Shown: one piece after another, positions 46,496 to 56,905 of the stretch
How the letters are laid out: every line of letters begins with the position of its first letter
How positions within the stretch are numbered: the first letter of the stretch is position 1
Origin: Saccopteryx bilineata
Taxonomy: Eukaryota > Chordata > Mammalia > Chiroptera > Emballonuridae
Assembly (NCBI RefSeq): GCF_036850765.1
Contig: NC_089494.1
Coordinates: 3,100,001-3,164,000 of the forward strand
Length of the DNA stretch: 64,000 nucleotides
Reading direction: 5' to 3'
Notes under the pieces: generated by a model
Databases searched by the model: none
The model's input: only the letters and a program-made list of their open reading frames with translations
What the model was told of the DNA's origin: nothing
Program-made: the position numbers and the translations under genes

Positions 46496-47439
46496 TTGAC
46501 AGTGGCAGCCACTGCTGCTAGTTCTCAGGACCAGGCATCTCTCTACTGCTGTAACCAGAGGGGGCCTTTTTCTTGGGAATTTGAAGATGACAGAGAGGTG
46601 TCCTGAGCACATGCGAGCCCTTCTTCACGATGAGAACCACAATACTCTGTGTTTTGTGGCTCTAGCCCCTGGCTGGTGCTGCTCTATGCAAGCCGTCAAG
46701 GATGGCTTGCTTGTATGAACGCATAAATGACGAATGAATGAATGAGGGAATGAGGGAATGATGTCTCCAATCTCGTTGCCACCAGGTTCCTGGGCATGCT
46801 ACTACTCAGAGCTGTGGGGGTGGTGGTGGGTGGGTGGTGGGGAGGACCATGGCCTCCCCCTCTGCTCCCTGTCGGTCTCTCTGAGAAGCAGGTTGGCAGC
46901 CCCTCCCCTCAGCTCTCCCAGCATTTGGCCGGCAGACTCCGCATAAGTCTAATGTGTCTTTTTAAGTGTCACTGTGCGCTTCCTCAGCATGCGGCTGTGG
47001 CCATGTGGGTGAGAAGCGATTGGGGGTGGGGGGTGGGGGTTTCCATGTGCCCAGTCACTGCCCAGGGCTGGAGAGGTGAGCTGAGGAGAGGGCGTGGTGG
47101 GCACCCCTGGCGTGGTCCCCGTTACTGTTTACAGCCCTGGGGCCGCTGCAGCCAGTGGAAAAAGGACTTCACCATTGCTTATAAACCGTGAGTCAGTCGC
47201 CGCCCTTGCTCACGGCCTCCTCTGTGAGGATCCCATTCACTCTGGCCCCAGGAGGGAGGGCTGAGGGGGCACCGGGCCGGGCGTGCCCGTCCTGTTGTAT
47301 GAATGACTCCTCCCGAGTGCCACAGCCACCCAGCTCCTGCCCGACCCCTCCCGGTCTGCGGTGGCAGTGGGTGGGCAGCCAGTGAGCTGGCCCGCCTTTG
47401 CTCGCTTCCAGCCTTACTCACTGGTCCATCACCTTCCGG
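46496..47439. other. Unassigned sequence
   Basis: No gene. A short (GAAT)n run at 46729-46760 may be a MIR tail. Confidence 0.4.
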
Positions 47440-48045
47440 GCACGTCCCCACCCACCTGCCATCCTCACCCAGGGCTGAGGCAGCCCCCCGCCCCCCCTGC
47501 CCCCCCTATGGTCTCCCATCACCCCCTGCCCTCCCCCGAGGGAGCCTGGCCCCCTCAGGGGGCACATCCCCACCCACCTGCCATCTTCACCCAGGGCTGA
47601 GGCAGTCCCCCCGCCCCCCCATGGTCCCCCATCACCCCCTGCCCTCCCCCAAGGGAGCCTGGCTCCCCTCCCTCAGGGGGCACATCCCCACCCACCTGCC
47701 ATCTTCACCCAGGGCTGAGGCAGTCCCCCTCCCCCCCCCCGTGGTCCCCCATCACCCCCTGCCCTCCCCAGAGGGAGCCTGGCCCTCCTCACTCAGGGGG
47801 CACATCCCCACCCACCTGCCATCCTCACCCAGGGCTGAGGCAGCCCCCCGCCCCCCCCCCGCGCCCCCCATGGTTCCCCATCACCCCCTGCCCTCCCCAG
47901 AGGGAGCCTGGCCCCCCTCCCTCAGGGGGCCCGTCCCCACCCACCTGCTATCCTCACCCAGGGCTGAGGCAGCCCGCGCCCCCCATGATCCCCCATCACC
48001 CCCTGCCCTCCCCCGAGGGAGCCTGGCCCCCCTCCCTCAGGGCTC
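47440..48045 (+). repeat. Minisatellite, about 120-bp units x 5
   Basis: CACCCAGGGCTGAGGCAG recurs near 47466, 47588, 47706, 47826 and 47955. Each unit also carries CATCACCCCCTGCCCTCCCC and GGGAGCCTGGCCCCCC; units differ mostly in the C run. Confidence 0.92.
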
Positions 48046-48479
48046 AGGCTCCGCTGCCCTCCCGTGTGCTGGCAGGATGCGGGGCCAGAAAACGGGGTGG
48101 GGGGCATTCCGTTTGTTAAAGTCTCTTAATGGCGACGAGCAAACAGGCAGGGAAGACCACTTTTCTTCCCCTCTCCCAACTCACCTGGACTCACAGGAGC
48201 CACCATCAGCCTCAGCTGGGCTCCCCAGTCCCTCAGCGCTCTCTCTCTCTCTCTCTCTCTCTGGACTCCTCAGCACGCAGACTGCGGGGAAAGGACCCCT
48301 TCTCCAGCAAACAATTGCAAACACCGGCCCCTCTCTAGCAGGAAGGCAGTCCTCAATCTGCACCCTGCCGCCTGAGGGCACGCACCCCCAGCCTTGCACC
48401 CCCAGCCTCCACAGACCGTAGGCACGGGCGCTGCCCCAACACCAGCGAGCAGACCTAAAAATACTTGTTCATCCAACAC
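48046..48479. other. Unassigned sequence with (CT)n
   Basis: (CT)n at 48239-48262. No gene. Confidence 0.45.
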
Positions 48480-48850
48480 GGCCACACATTAAATGTGTCC
48501 TTATACGGAGACAGGGTCCTTGCAGATAGATGCAATTCCTTAAGACGAGGTCACGCAGGAGTAGGGGGGGGCCCTTAATCCGACATGACTAATAGGTCTT
48601 TATAAGAAGACAGGGAAACTGCCGTGTGGCGACAGAGACAAAGATGGGAGTGAGGCTGCTGCAGGCCAGGGGACGCCTGCAGGCCACCACCGCTGGGAGA
48701 AGGAAGGACAGACCCTTCCCTAGAAGCTTCGGTGGGAGCGCGTCCCTGTTCCCCGTGATCCTGGACTTCTGGCCTCTAGAACTAGGACTGAACTTCTGTT
48801 ATTTTATGCCGCCTCCCATGGTGGCACTTCCTTACAGAGATGCTAGGACA
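48480..48850 (+). repeat. MLT-type LTR
   Basis: TCCTTATACGGAGACAGGGT, then CCTTAAGACGAGGTCACGCA, CCCTTAATCCGACATGACTA, TATAAGAAGACAGGG and TGGACTTCTGGCCTCTAGAA follow the order of MLT1/MST LTRs. It is a solo LTR. Confidence 0.65.
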
Positions 48851-51083
48851 CTGTCCCAGAGAGCATGTGACGACCAGGGCTTGCTATGGAGGCCAGGGGG
48901 GTGGGGGTGGGGGCTTGGAGGGGACATGTCCTCTTCCATACAGAGACTTTAGTTAACACCGCCAACCCCCTTCCATGGTCAGAGTGGGGTCTTGTCCTTG
49001 CTTTATTCTGTGCCCCGCGTCCCCGGGCCTGGAGATTCTCGAACCTAGGGATTCCTCCTGGGGTGGGTGAGGCGTGATGGGCACAGGGCGGGACCCAGGG
49101 GCCCGTGTCCTCCCTGCTCAGACTTCCAACGGACCCCTGTGCTTTTTGCCTCAGCTTACTCCGGAAAATCACAGGGAGCCTCCTGTCCCTGACGGAGCTG
49201 CCCCTGCATCTCAAATGCCCGTGTGCAGGCGGCCCAGCTTCCAGAACCCCTGCGTTCTCCCTGAGATGGGAGGGAGGGTGCCCTCTGCTGGCCTCCGCCG
49301 GCATTTACTCAGCACATCCCCGGGGCTCCTCTTTGCTGCGGTTCTTGCCTGGAATGGGAGACACCCCCCCCTCGCCCCCCAGGGAGGTTGCCAAGTCTAA
49401 TCCCTCTGGGCACCACCTCCTCCCCCCAACATGGCTTTTTCACACCATAGCCCCTCGGAGTGAGAGAAAAATCAGTCCCGAGGCTAAGATTGTTCGAGAA
49501 GAAGGACCCTGTCCACCCCTCCTTTACAACTGGAATTTACATTTCAAAGTAACGAAAAAAAAAAAAAAGAAGAAGTCAAATTGGAATGTTGGGGTAGTCA
49601 GCTCATTATAAAACCAAATATCTCCTGGGGAACAATTTTGAATTCTAATCAACGGCACGTAGCCTCTTGGACTGTCTCCCGTCGGGGTTTTAGCCATCCT
49701 TCAAGCTAATCAGCCCAACGTGGTTTCTAGCTCACAAAATTCTGGGAAGCAGGCAATATTTTTAACTGGGCGACTTTGCACACATTTTCCTAGGGCCGGC
49801 TCAAGGCTGGCTCCCGACTCCCACTCAAAGCAATCCTGTCGCCCAGTGGAGGGGCTCGCATGGCCCCCACCGGTTACTGATTGGGGAGGTTTGGAACACC
49901 CCTCTCCTCTGGTGCTTCTCTGCAGGGCTGGATCCTGTGACCAGGCTGGTTTCCGAAGCTCTTCCTTATGGTCACGGCTCAAGGCTCAGGACACGGAGCC
50001 CCTCCCCCACATCGCGCCGGCTGGATGCTTCCAGCGCTTTGTTTCCATTTCAGGCTTGGTGTCCATGTGCTTGCTACTTGTTCAGTGACAAGGACTTCCT
50101 GTCTGCTCCACTGGAAAAAAAATGGTTTTAAGAAAAATCAAGGAAAATCCAGATGAAGATACTTTTTTTTTTTTTTTTTTTTTTTTTACAGCAGCTAGAG
50201 TAGTCAGGGAAATCACAGCGGTAATGATCGCCAACCGGCCTGACCCTGTAACGATTGATCCGATTGATCCTCTGGCCTCGGAAGTGGCAAACTGCCCCAA
50301 GACCAGTTTTTACTCAGGTATTAGGGCAGGGCTGTTTCGATCGCTAGTCTTGGGAAACTAACGCAAATTAGTGTAACCTAAGGGTAATTTTCAGGCCGCC
50401 TGCGCGGGCTGGAAACCCTGGACCAGGGCTCTGCGGGGCCACGTGCGTCCTGCGCCCACCCCTGGACCGGCAGCGGAGGCTGGCCGCTCCCTTGTGAAGC
50501 CCAGGATGAACTCCAGGGAAGGGCTTTTCCCTAAGTGAGGGAAGTGCGGTCTAGACAAGTGACCTCACAGATGTCCCCTACGGGCACCGGACTTTCCTTC
50601 CCAGCCCGGCTGCTTGCGCTGTGGTAATTGCAGGAGAAATGTCACTGAGCTGCAGGCTCTCAGCAAACCGCTGTGGCAGCACTGTGGGGGCAGGGGACAT
50701 ACCCAGTGGGAGGATGGCAGTAGAGGGCGTGTCCCACACACCGGGGGAGGGCAGGGCAGGGACAGGGACAGGGGCAGCAAGCCCACCACGCACTCTCCGT
50801 CGCTGGTCCCTGAGGCTGGGGTGGGGTGCGCAGTCGGGCGTGCAGCCTGGGACTGGAAGTCAACCCGAGGCAAATATGGTCGATTGGGCCCTGGTTCCGG
50901 GGGTGGGGGGTCGGGGAGGGGGGAGGAGGTCAGCCCTGGACGGGTCCTGATGTTGCCGTGATGATGGCCACCGCGCATTCTGCCGCGCATGGAGGAAACC
51001 GAGCCCGGATAGCCAGCTTGCCCACGACCTGAGTGAGAGGTTCATCAGCGGCAAGGAGGCATGAGGGCCTCGTTCCCAACTGT
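48851..51083. other. Unassigned, partly CNE-like sequence
   Basis: No gene. A T run lies at 50162-50187. The 50190-50400 part is unrepeated and balanced, as is 49560-49780. Either could be conserved noncoding sequence. Confidence 0.35.
49278..49291 (-). promoter_or_regulatory. CTCF-like motif in unique sequence
   Basis: The minus strand reads CCAGCAGAGGGCAC, matching CCASYAGRKGGCRS at all 14 positions. It is not inside a recognised repeat. Confidence 0.4.
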
Positions 51084-51314
51084 TGGGCAAATAAGTTTGT
51101 AAAATGTGATTTTTACGCTCACTTTGTTAAAAAAAAATGGCTGCTGACCATGTGATTGCGTTGCCCAGGTGATACGGCTAATTACCTTCCTGCTGGGGAA
51201 GGGGCTTGGTTATGCTCATGGATGCTGGAGGAGGGGTCGTCACGCCGCTGAGAGGTTTCCAGAAGAAGGAAGAAGGCAGCCTAGATGGCGGGGTGCTGAA
51301 GGAGAAGCCCGTTT

Positions 51315-51841
51315 GTGCAGAGCAGGGGTGGTCACCCTGGTCCCTACCGCCCCCTAGTGGTTGTCACCCTGGTCCCTACCGCCCACCAGTGGTGGTCACC
51401 CTGGTCCCTACCGCCCCCTAGTGGTCGTCAACCTGGTCCCTGCCGCCCCCTAGTGGTCGTCAACCTGGTCCCTGCCGCCCCCTAGTGGTGGTCACCCTGG
51501 TCCCTACCGCCCCCTAGTGGGCGCTCCGGCTTTCATGGTGGGCGGTAGCGGAGCAACCAAAGTATAAATAAAAAGATAGATTTAACTATAGTAAGTTGTT
51601 TTATAAAGATTTATTCTGCCAAACTTAGTGAAAATCCGACACAAAGTACTTGGTAAGTAATTATTATTATATGTTTTAACTTGCTGTAACTCTGCTTTAT
51701 AAATTTTATAAAGTAAAGTTACTTCCCTACTCTATAAACCTCCATGACTGTGGCACCGGTGGGCGGTTAGAAAATGTTACTGCTAACAGAGATACAGAAG
51801 TGGGTGGCAGGTATGAAAAGGTCCACTGCCCTGGTGCAGAG
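51315..51841 (+). mobile_element. hAT element with expanded left end, TSD intact
   Basis: The element spans 51323-51833, flanked by a perfect 8-bp duplication GTGCAGAG. Its left end CAGGGGTGGTCACCCTGGTC is present as six tandem units of exactly 32 bp; the anchor GTCACCCTGG or GTCAACCTGG starts at 51331, 51363, 51395, 51427, 51459 and 51491. The rest matches the 352-bp copy at 15618, which has one unit. The right end, read inward, is CAGGGCAGTGGACCTTTTCA. There is no transposase. It sits in an LTR. Confidence 0.92.
51347..51520 (-). promoter_or_regulatory. Array of CTCF-like motifs, 32-bp spacing
   Basis: On the minus strand CCACTAGGGGGCGG occurs at 51347-51360, 51411-51424, 51443-51456, 51475-51488 and 51507-51520, each fitting CCASYAGRKGGCRS at all 14 positions. 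A sixth copy at 51379-51392 (CCACTGGTGGGCGG) has two mismatches. All face the same way. Confidence 0.5.
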
Positions 51842-52095
51842 TGTGTACAGAGTTAGAAGGAGACGGGAACAGAGGGGAATAAGGCTGGTGGGGCCTTTGA
51901 TTGCAGGAAAACACCGGGAGAAAGGCAGTGGACTTGGGAGCCCTGAATGGAAGGGGAAGTGCTTTCCCGCTGTGTGTATTTGTGCATTGACTCGGCCGCC
52001 GCTGGTGTGAGCTGGAATAAAAGATGGCTGACCAGCTTTGGGCTCCTCTGTTTCATGACCGCCTGTGTCCGAATCTGCTGGCCACACACCCACGT

Positions 52096-53050
52096 TCCGC
52101 TATGCCACTTTAAAGGGGGCTGGAGACGGGCCCAGGGACGGACCGAGGGGCCCCCAGGTGCTGTCCAGCCGTGGGGTCAGCAGAGGGCTCAGCTACTCCT
52201 CCTCCGCTGCGCTCACTCGCTCACACTCCTCCTCCGGAAATAGCAGGGTCGCCTCTCTGGAGCATTTCACGTTCAGCTGACTCTGAGACCTCGCATAACC
52301 TTGTCCGTCCGTCCACCAGGAGAGACCCCCGGCCTCCCGACAGGCCCGCCTGCGACCACGCCCGCAGACGCGGACCCTCGCGGTGGGGCTCTGAAGGGGG
52401 GGGGGTCTCCGGGCAGGCTCTTCCCCTCCACTCCCCAGACCCAGACTCTTCTAGGGATCAGATTTTCATCTTAAAGGCAGGAATGCCGTCCATGTTCCTT
52501 TCCGTCCTTGTCCCCGAAGGCCGCGGGGCGGGACTTGATGCAGGGGAATGTCTGCAGGAACCCGGAAACCCCACACTTGATGGGTGAAGGGGGGGACGCT
52601 CCAGGGTGGGACGTGCTCTTGGCCCCGGTGCCCTGACTCTGGAACCCAGCCCTCCCCATTCTCACCCAGGGAGTGCAACCCTCTGTGCCCCTTCCGTGGA
52701 CGTCGCCGTGGGAGCAAGGGGTGCGGCTTTTCTTCTCTTCTCTGTTAGGAATATCGCCGTCCTTCGAGGCCGGGGCGGGATTAGGTGGAACGGAGGTTTT
52801 TCTTTACCCGCAATGCTGTAGTCTTCCTGCCTGCTTGTCACGAAGCTGAATGTTTCGATGCCTCTTGGGAAGATCCTGCCAATCTCGATGAGCATCCTCG
52901 GGGCTGGGAAGCTGGGGGCGCTGCGCGTGGCCCCCGAAACCGGCTTTCCAGTACGGACGGCGCCCCTCGGCTCATCCGGGGGCCGTGAGCTCAGACAGAG
53001 GCCACAGTGGCGGCCTTCCGGGCCCCCTCAACTCTGTGAAGGTTACCAGT
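52096..53050. other. Unassigned sequence
   Basis: Moderately CpG-rich at 52280-52400 and 52870-53010. No exon can be supported. Confidence 0.35.
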
Positions 53051-53140
53051 GCTGGTTGTTATGGTGATGGGATGCTGGTTGTTATGGTGATGGGATGCTG
53101 GTTGTTATGGTGATGGGATGCTGGTTGTTATGGGAGAGGA
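53051..53140 (+). repeat. Tandem repeat, 23 bp x 4
   Basis: GCTGGTTGTTATGGTGATGG followed by GAT repeats with a 23-bp period from 53051. Confidence 0.92.
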
Positions 53141-56100
53141 CTTAGCTCATGCGGACTTCCAGAAGCTCACGCCTGGAGTCCGGTCGTGAACTGTCCAATC
53201 CCCCCCGCCCCCCGCCCCCAGATTCTCACAAGCTCAGTGGGTCTCCATCTCATCAACAGACCGTGGACAAAGCCAGGGTCCCGTGAGCTGTGTTATCCCC
53301 GCATTCTTTTCTCCATCAGCCCCGGCTTCCACGTGGAATGAACGGGAAGAGATGGCCTTTGAGGAGAAATCATTTCACATGCCTCCTAAGAATGAAGGCC
53401 GAGACGGCGGAGGCGCAGCTGAGACGTGGCCGGCCACTGTGATAGCGTGCTTCTGCATCGTCCCAGGAGCAGGGACTCGAGGGCAGAGACACCGGTGGGG
53501 GCCTGAGCTAGAGACCATGGAGCCACCACCACACTGCCCCGCGACCCCCTCGGGGGAGGGGCATAGCCCAGGCTTTCAGACCGGGAGGGGACTGGAGACA
53601 GGGTCATCAGCGCACAGGCACCCGCTGAGGTTCCATGCAGGGAAGAGAACCCCGTCCAGCTGTCGTCTGCAGAATGGGGCTCGTGGCTGGGAGTTATCAG
53701 GGAGGGACAGCACATCCCAGCGTGACCCTGTGGCCCATCCTGGGAGGCGGGGAAGTGGGGGCCTGCACAGGAGACCCCATGTTCAGCCTCACACGCACAG
53801 CTACCCCCCAGGGTTAGGGACTGAGGAGGGGGGAGGCGTCCTCAGCTGGAACGTGGAGCCTGGCAGCTGCTGGTCCTTTCACAGAGTTCCCTCAGCTCCC
53901 GGGAGCCAGGGGAAGGACTCTGGTTTCGGAGACCAGCTGCCCCTCCCCTGTCCCTTAGCCCCGGGGAAGCTGGCATCTCCTTTAGAATTCTGCCAACCAC
54001 AGGCGATGAAAAGGGGTCGCCACAAGCCTGGTGTCTGCCCCTGTCCTCTCGCCTGACATTCTGCCAGCTGGACCCTAGGGTGCCCTGGGGCTGAGGGAGG
54101 GAAGCGGGGACGGTCCCCGGGACGCTGTCCCCCCTGTGCCCCGGACCTGCAGGCGATACTCCGTGGGGAGGAGGCGTTCACGAGGGTCTTGACTCTCCAG
54201 ACTCGACTTTGGAAGGATCTCGAAGCCAATGTACCTTTCAGGTGTCTCTTAACATCTCACACGAACCTACTCGTCACGGGGGGCCAGGCGGCGGGAGAGC
54301 CGTGAGAGACTGTCCGAGGCCAGCGTTCAGTTCTGAGCTCTGCTACCAGCCCAGGCCTTCCTCATCTGTCAGATAGGACCATCCGCTGTCACCTGACAAG
54401 AACAATGACACGTTGGAAGGAGCTTGGGGGGGGGGGAGGGGGGATGACGATGGAGGGAATGTGCATCCGCGTGGTGCTGTGAACCGCGCAAAGCCGTGTA
54501 GAAACGCCACGTCCTTTCCCAAGAGTTTTCTTGAAACTCTGAGCGATAGAACTGTTCTCTTCCTCTTATCTGCGCCCTAGCACGGGGTCCTCAGCCTCAC
54601 AATCCGAATCATTATCCACAGAACCATAAAAAATATAAAGAAAATAAATAAAAGAAGAGATGCAGTCTCCTTTCCTTCCCTTTTCCCTTGGCACACAGAG
54701 CTTCGGCGAGCGGAAAACGGGCGATTTTCAAGGCTGGTCTTCATATGTGAAAAAGGGGAGAGGTTATTAGAAGTCTCCATTCAGAAACTTCCAGAAGAAC
54801 CCGCCGGCGGGCGGGCGGGCGTGGTGGGGAGGGTGGAGGGGCTCCCGCGTTTCCTGTTTCCCTTTCTGAGGGTGTTGGAAAACATTGCAGGACACCCCCC
54901 ACCCCACACACAAACATACACGCTTCCAACATTCATTCTCTTTGCTGCCCCGGGGACGCCCAGCCCAAAAGGTGGTGAATTTTTTTTTTTTTTTCTCTTT
55001 CAAGGGTTGGAGTTTGCAGGAGCCCCGGCTGAACGCGTGCAGGGTGAAGACAGTCTTCAGAGGGTGACATCAGCCGGCAGCGGGGGCCAGGAGCAACAGA
55101 GAGGAGTCTGGTTTTCATTTACAGTCGGGGGCAGGCGGGCGGTGGGGAGGGGGAGAGGAGGGGCTGGAGGAGGGAGGGAGGGAGGGAGGAGGAGGAGGAG
55201 GAGGAGCCGGAGGAAGCCCTGACTGTACCCCTGGACCCTGGCCATGCGCAGCTCAATCTTCCACCAAAGGCAGCTCAGTTCTCTTGCTCCAGCCTCCTGC
55301 GGGGAGTGTTTCTCCTCGGCCGGCCGGGGAGAGCATGTGCTAGACCCAAAGCGCTCGCACGGAGAGGCCCAGGGACGCCCAGCTCCTCAGGTTTCCTCAG
55401 GGTAGGTGCCACCTCCCCGCTGGTCCCCCACGCCCGTGCCCGAGAGGGAATGCTATTCGAGCTGGTGACCGTTTCTAGTGGCTCTGAGGGTCAGCCCCAT
55501 CGGAGCCAGTTTTCTTTACAAGTTGCAGGTCCCTGGAAGAGGCGGCCGGCTTTTCTCTCTCGGTGTGTGGCCACCGGGTTTCCCTGACCCGGGCCAGGCC
55601 GGGCGCGGCCCACGGGGGGCAGGTACCTGGGCTGCAGCTGCCGGACGCCCGGGCTTTCCGTCTCGGCCTGTCCTCCCCGGCGGCCGTGTTTCTGGGTTCA
55701 CGATGTATTATTAGACGCCGTGTCCTCCTTCTACAGCTCAGGGGGGACCTGCTCTGTGTCTTGGGGAGACTCTGAGAGCTGCCTGCTGGGCTGCCCCTTG
55801 GGAAGGTCTGTCTGGGTTCTCCCTGGTGCTCCAGGCAGGTTTGCCGCCCCTGACCTCGCCCGGATTGGGGCTGGCGGAGCGCATCGGTGGCCTTTCGGGG
55901 GATGGCGGTGACTTGGCTGCCCAGGCTCGGGGCCAAGTCAAGAGTGAGCCATGACCGTGGGGACTTCATCTCTTTAGGAACCTCCGTGGAAGCCTTTGTC
56001 CTCTGGGGCTGCCGCAGCTCACAGGCGCTGCAGGGTCAGGCGAGGAGACGGCACTGGGTGTCTGGGCAGCCTGCCCAGTGGATGCAGCGGGCCCCCGGGG

Positions 56101-56479
56101 CCACGGGCTGGCCTGGGTCGCCCAGTTGGGGGGGGGCGGGTGCCAAGCTGAGAGGCGCAGGTCTGTACCCCGGCCATGAGGGTGGGGCTCGGTCCTCTCG
56201 CCCGGGATAGAAAGTGTTCCCTGACGGTTGCCAGCCTGCTTCGGGGACTCGTTTCAAGGGTTTACTGTGTTGGGAAATCAATGTGGGTTGGAGCAGGGGT
56301 GGGGTCCCGGGAAGGGTCCCGTGGAGTATTGGGGAATGTAAAAAAAAAAAAAGTCAGCACCACGCTGCCAGCCCAGGGAGCAGATTCAGAGGCTGTTCCG
56401 GCCCCTGAGAGCTAACTACCCTGAGCACAGGGAGTGCCCTGCACCCAGTGGGAGCCCAGGGGCGTTGCCCCATGCCTGG
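53141..56479. other. Unassigned sequence with GA-rich tract
   Basis: No gene. A GGAGG/GGGA purine tract at 55138-55210 precedes a moderately CpG-rich segment (55300-55700) that could be a weak promoter. There is a polyG run near 54428 and T and A runs near 54980 and 56341. Confidence 0.4.
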
Positions 56480-56905
56480 CAGCTCCCTGGGAACTGTGGG
56501 CCCGCAGGGCAGCAAGGCTCAGAGCTCCTGTGCACACGCTGTTCCCCACCGGGGACCCCCAGACTCCCAGGGAACTGTGGGCCCTCAGGGCAGCAAGGCT
56601 CAGAGCTCCTGTGCACAGGCTGTTCCCCACCGGGGACCCCCAGACTTCCAGGTGGGCCCCCAGGCTCCCCGGGAACTGTGGGCCCGCAGGGCAGCAAGGA
56701 TCAGAGCTCCTGTGCACAGACTGTTCCCCACCGGGGTCCCCCCAGACTCCCCGGGAACTGTGGGCCCCCAGGGCAGCAAGGCTCAGAGCTCCTGTGCACA
56801 GACTGTTCCCCCCTGGGGTCCCCCCAGACTCCCTGGGAACTGTGGGCGCTCCTGTGCACAGGCTGTTCCCCACCGGGGTTCCCCCAGACTCCCCGGGTGG
56901 GCCCG
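56480..56905 (+). repeat. Minisatellite, about 80-100-bp units x 5
   Basis: GGGAACTGTGGGC recurs near 56488, 56571, 56672, 56754 and 56836, followed each time by GGGCAGCAAGG and CAGAGCTCCTGTGCACA and GCTGTTCCCCACCGGGG-like sequence; the last unit is shortened. Confidence 0.92.

Larger units (their letters stand above)
51084..52095 (+). repeat. Probable endogenous retrovirus LTR, split by a hAT element
   Basis: The sequence runs from TGTTGGGCAAATAAGTTTG through GTGATACGGCTAATTACCTT and CTCATGGATGCTGG, resumes after the hAT element at 51842, and includes an AATAAA at about 52017 just before AGATGGCTGACCAGC. I recognise this as a moderately repeated bat LTR type, by memory only. No coding region of a provirus is present. 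Both outer boundaries are uncertain. Confidence 0.5.

Noticed and set aside
47303..48421. 372-codon proline-rich plus-strand frame
   Set aside because: Mostly the 120-bp minisatellite and C runs, with no recognisable domain.
51323..51520. CRISPR-like array
   Set aside because: The 32-bp units are contiguous with no unique spacers, lie within a hAT element and are in a mammalian genome.
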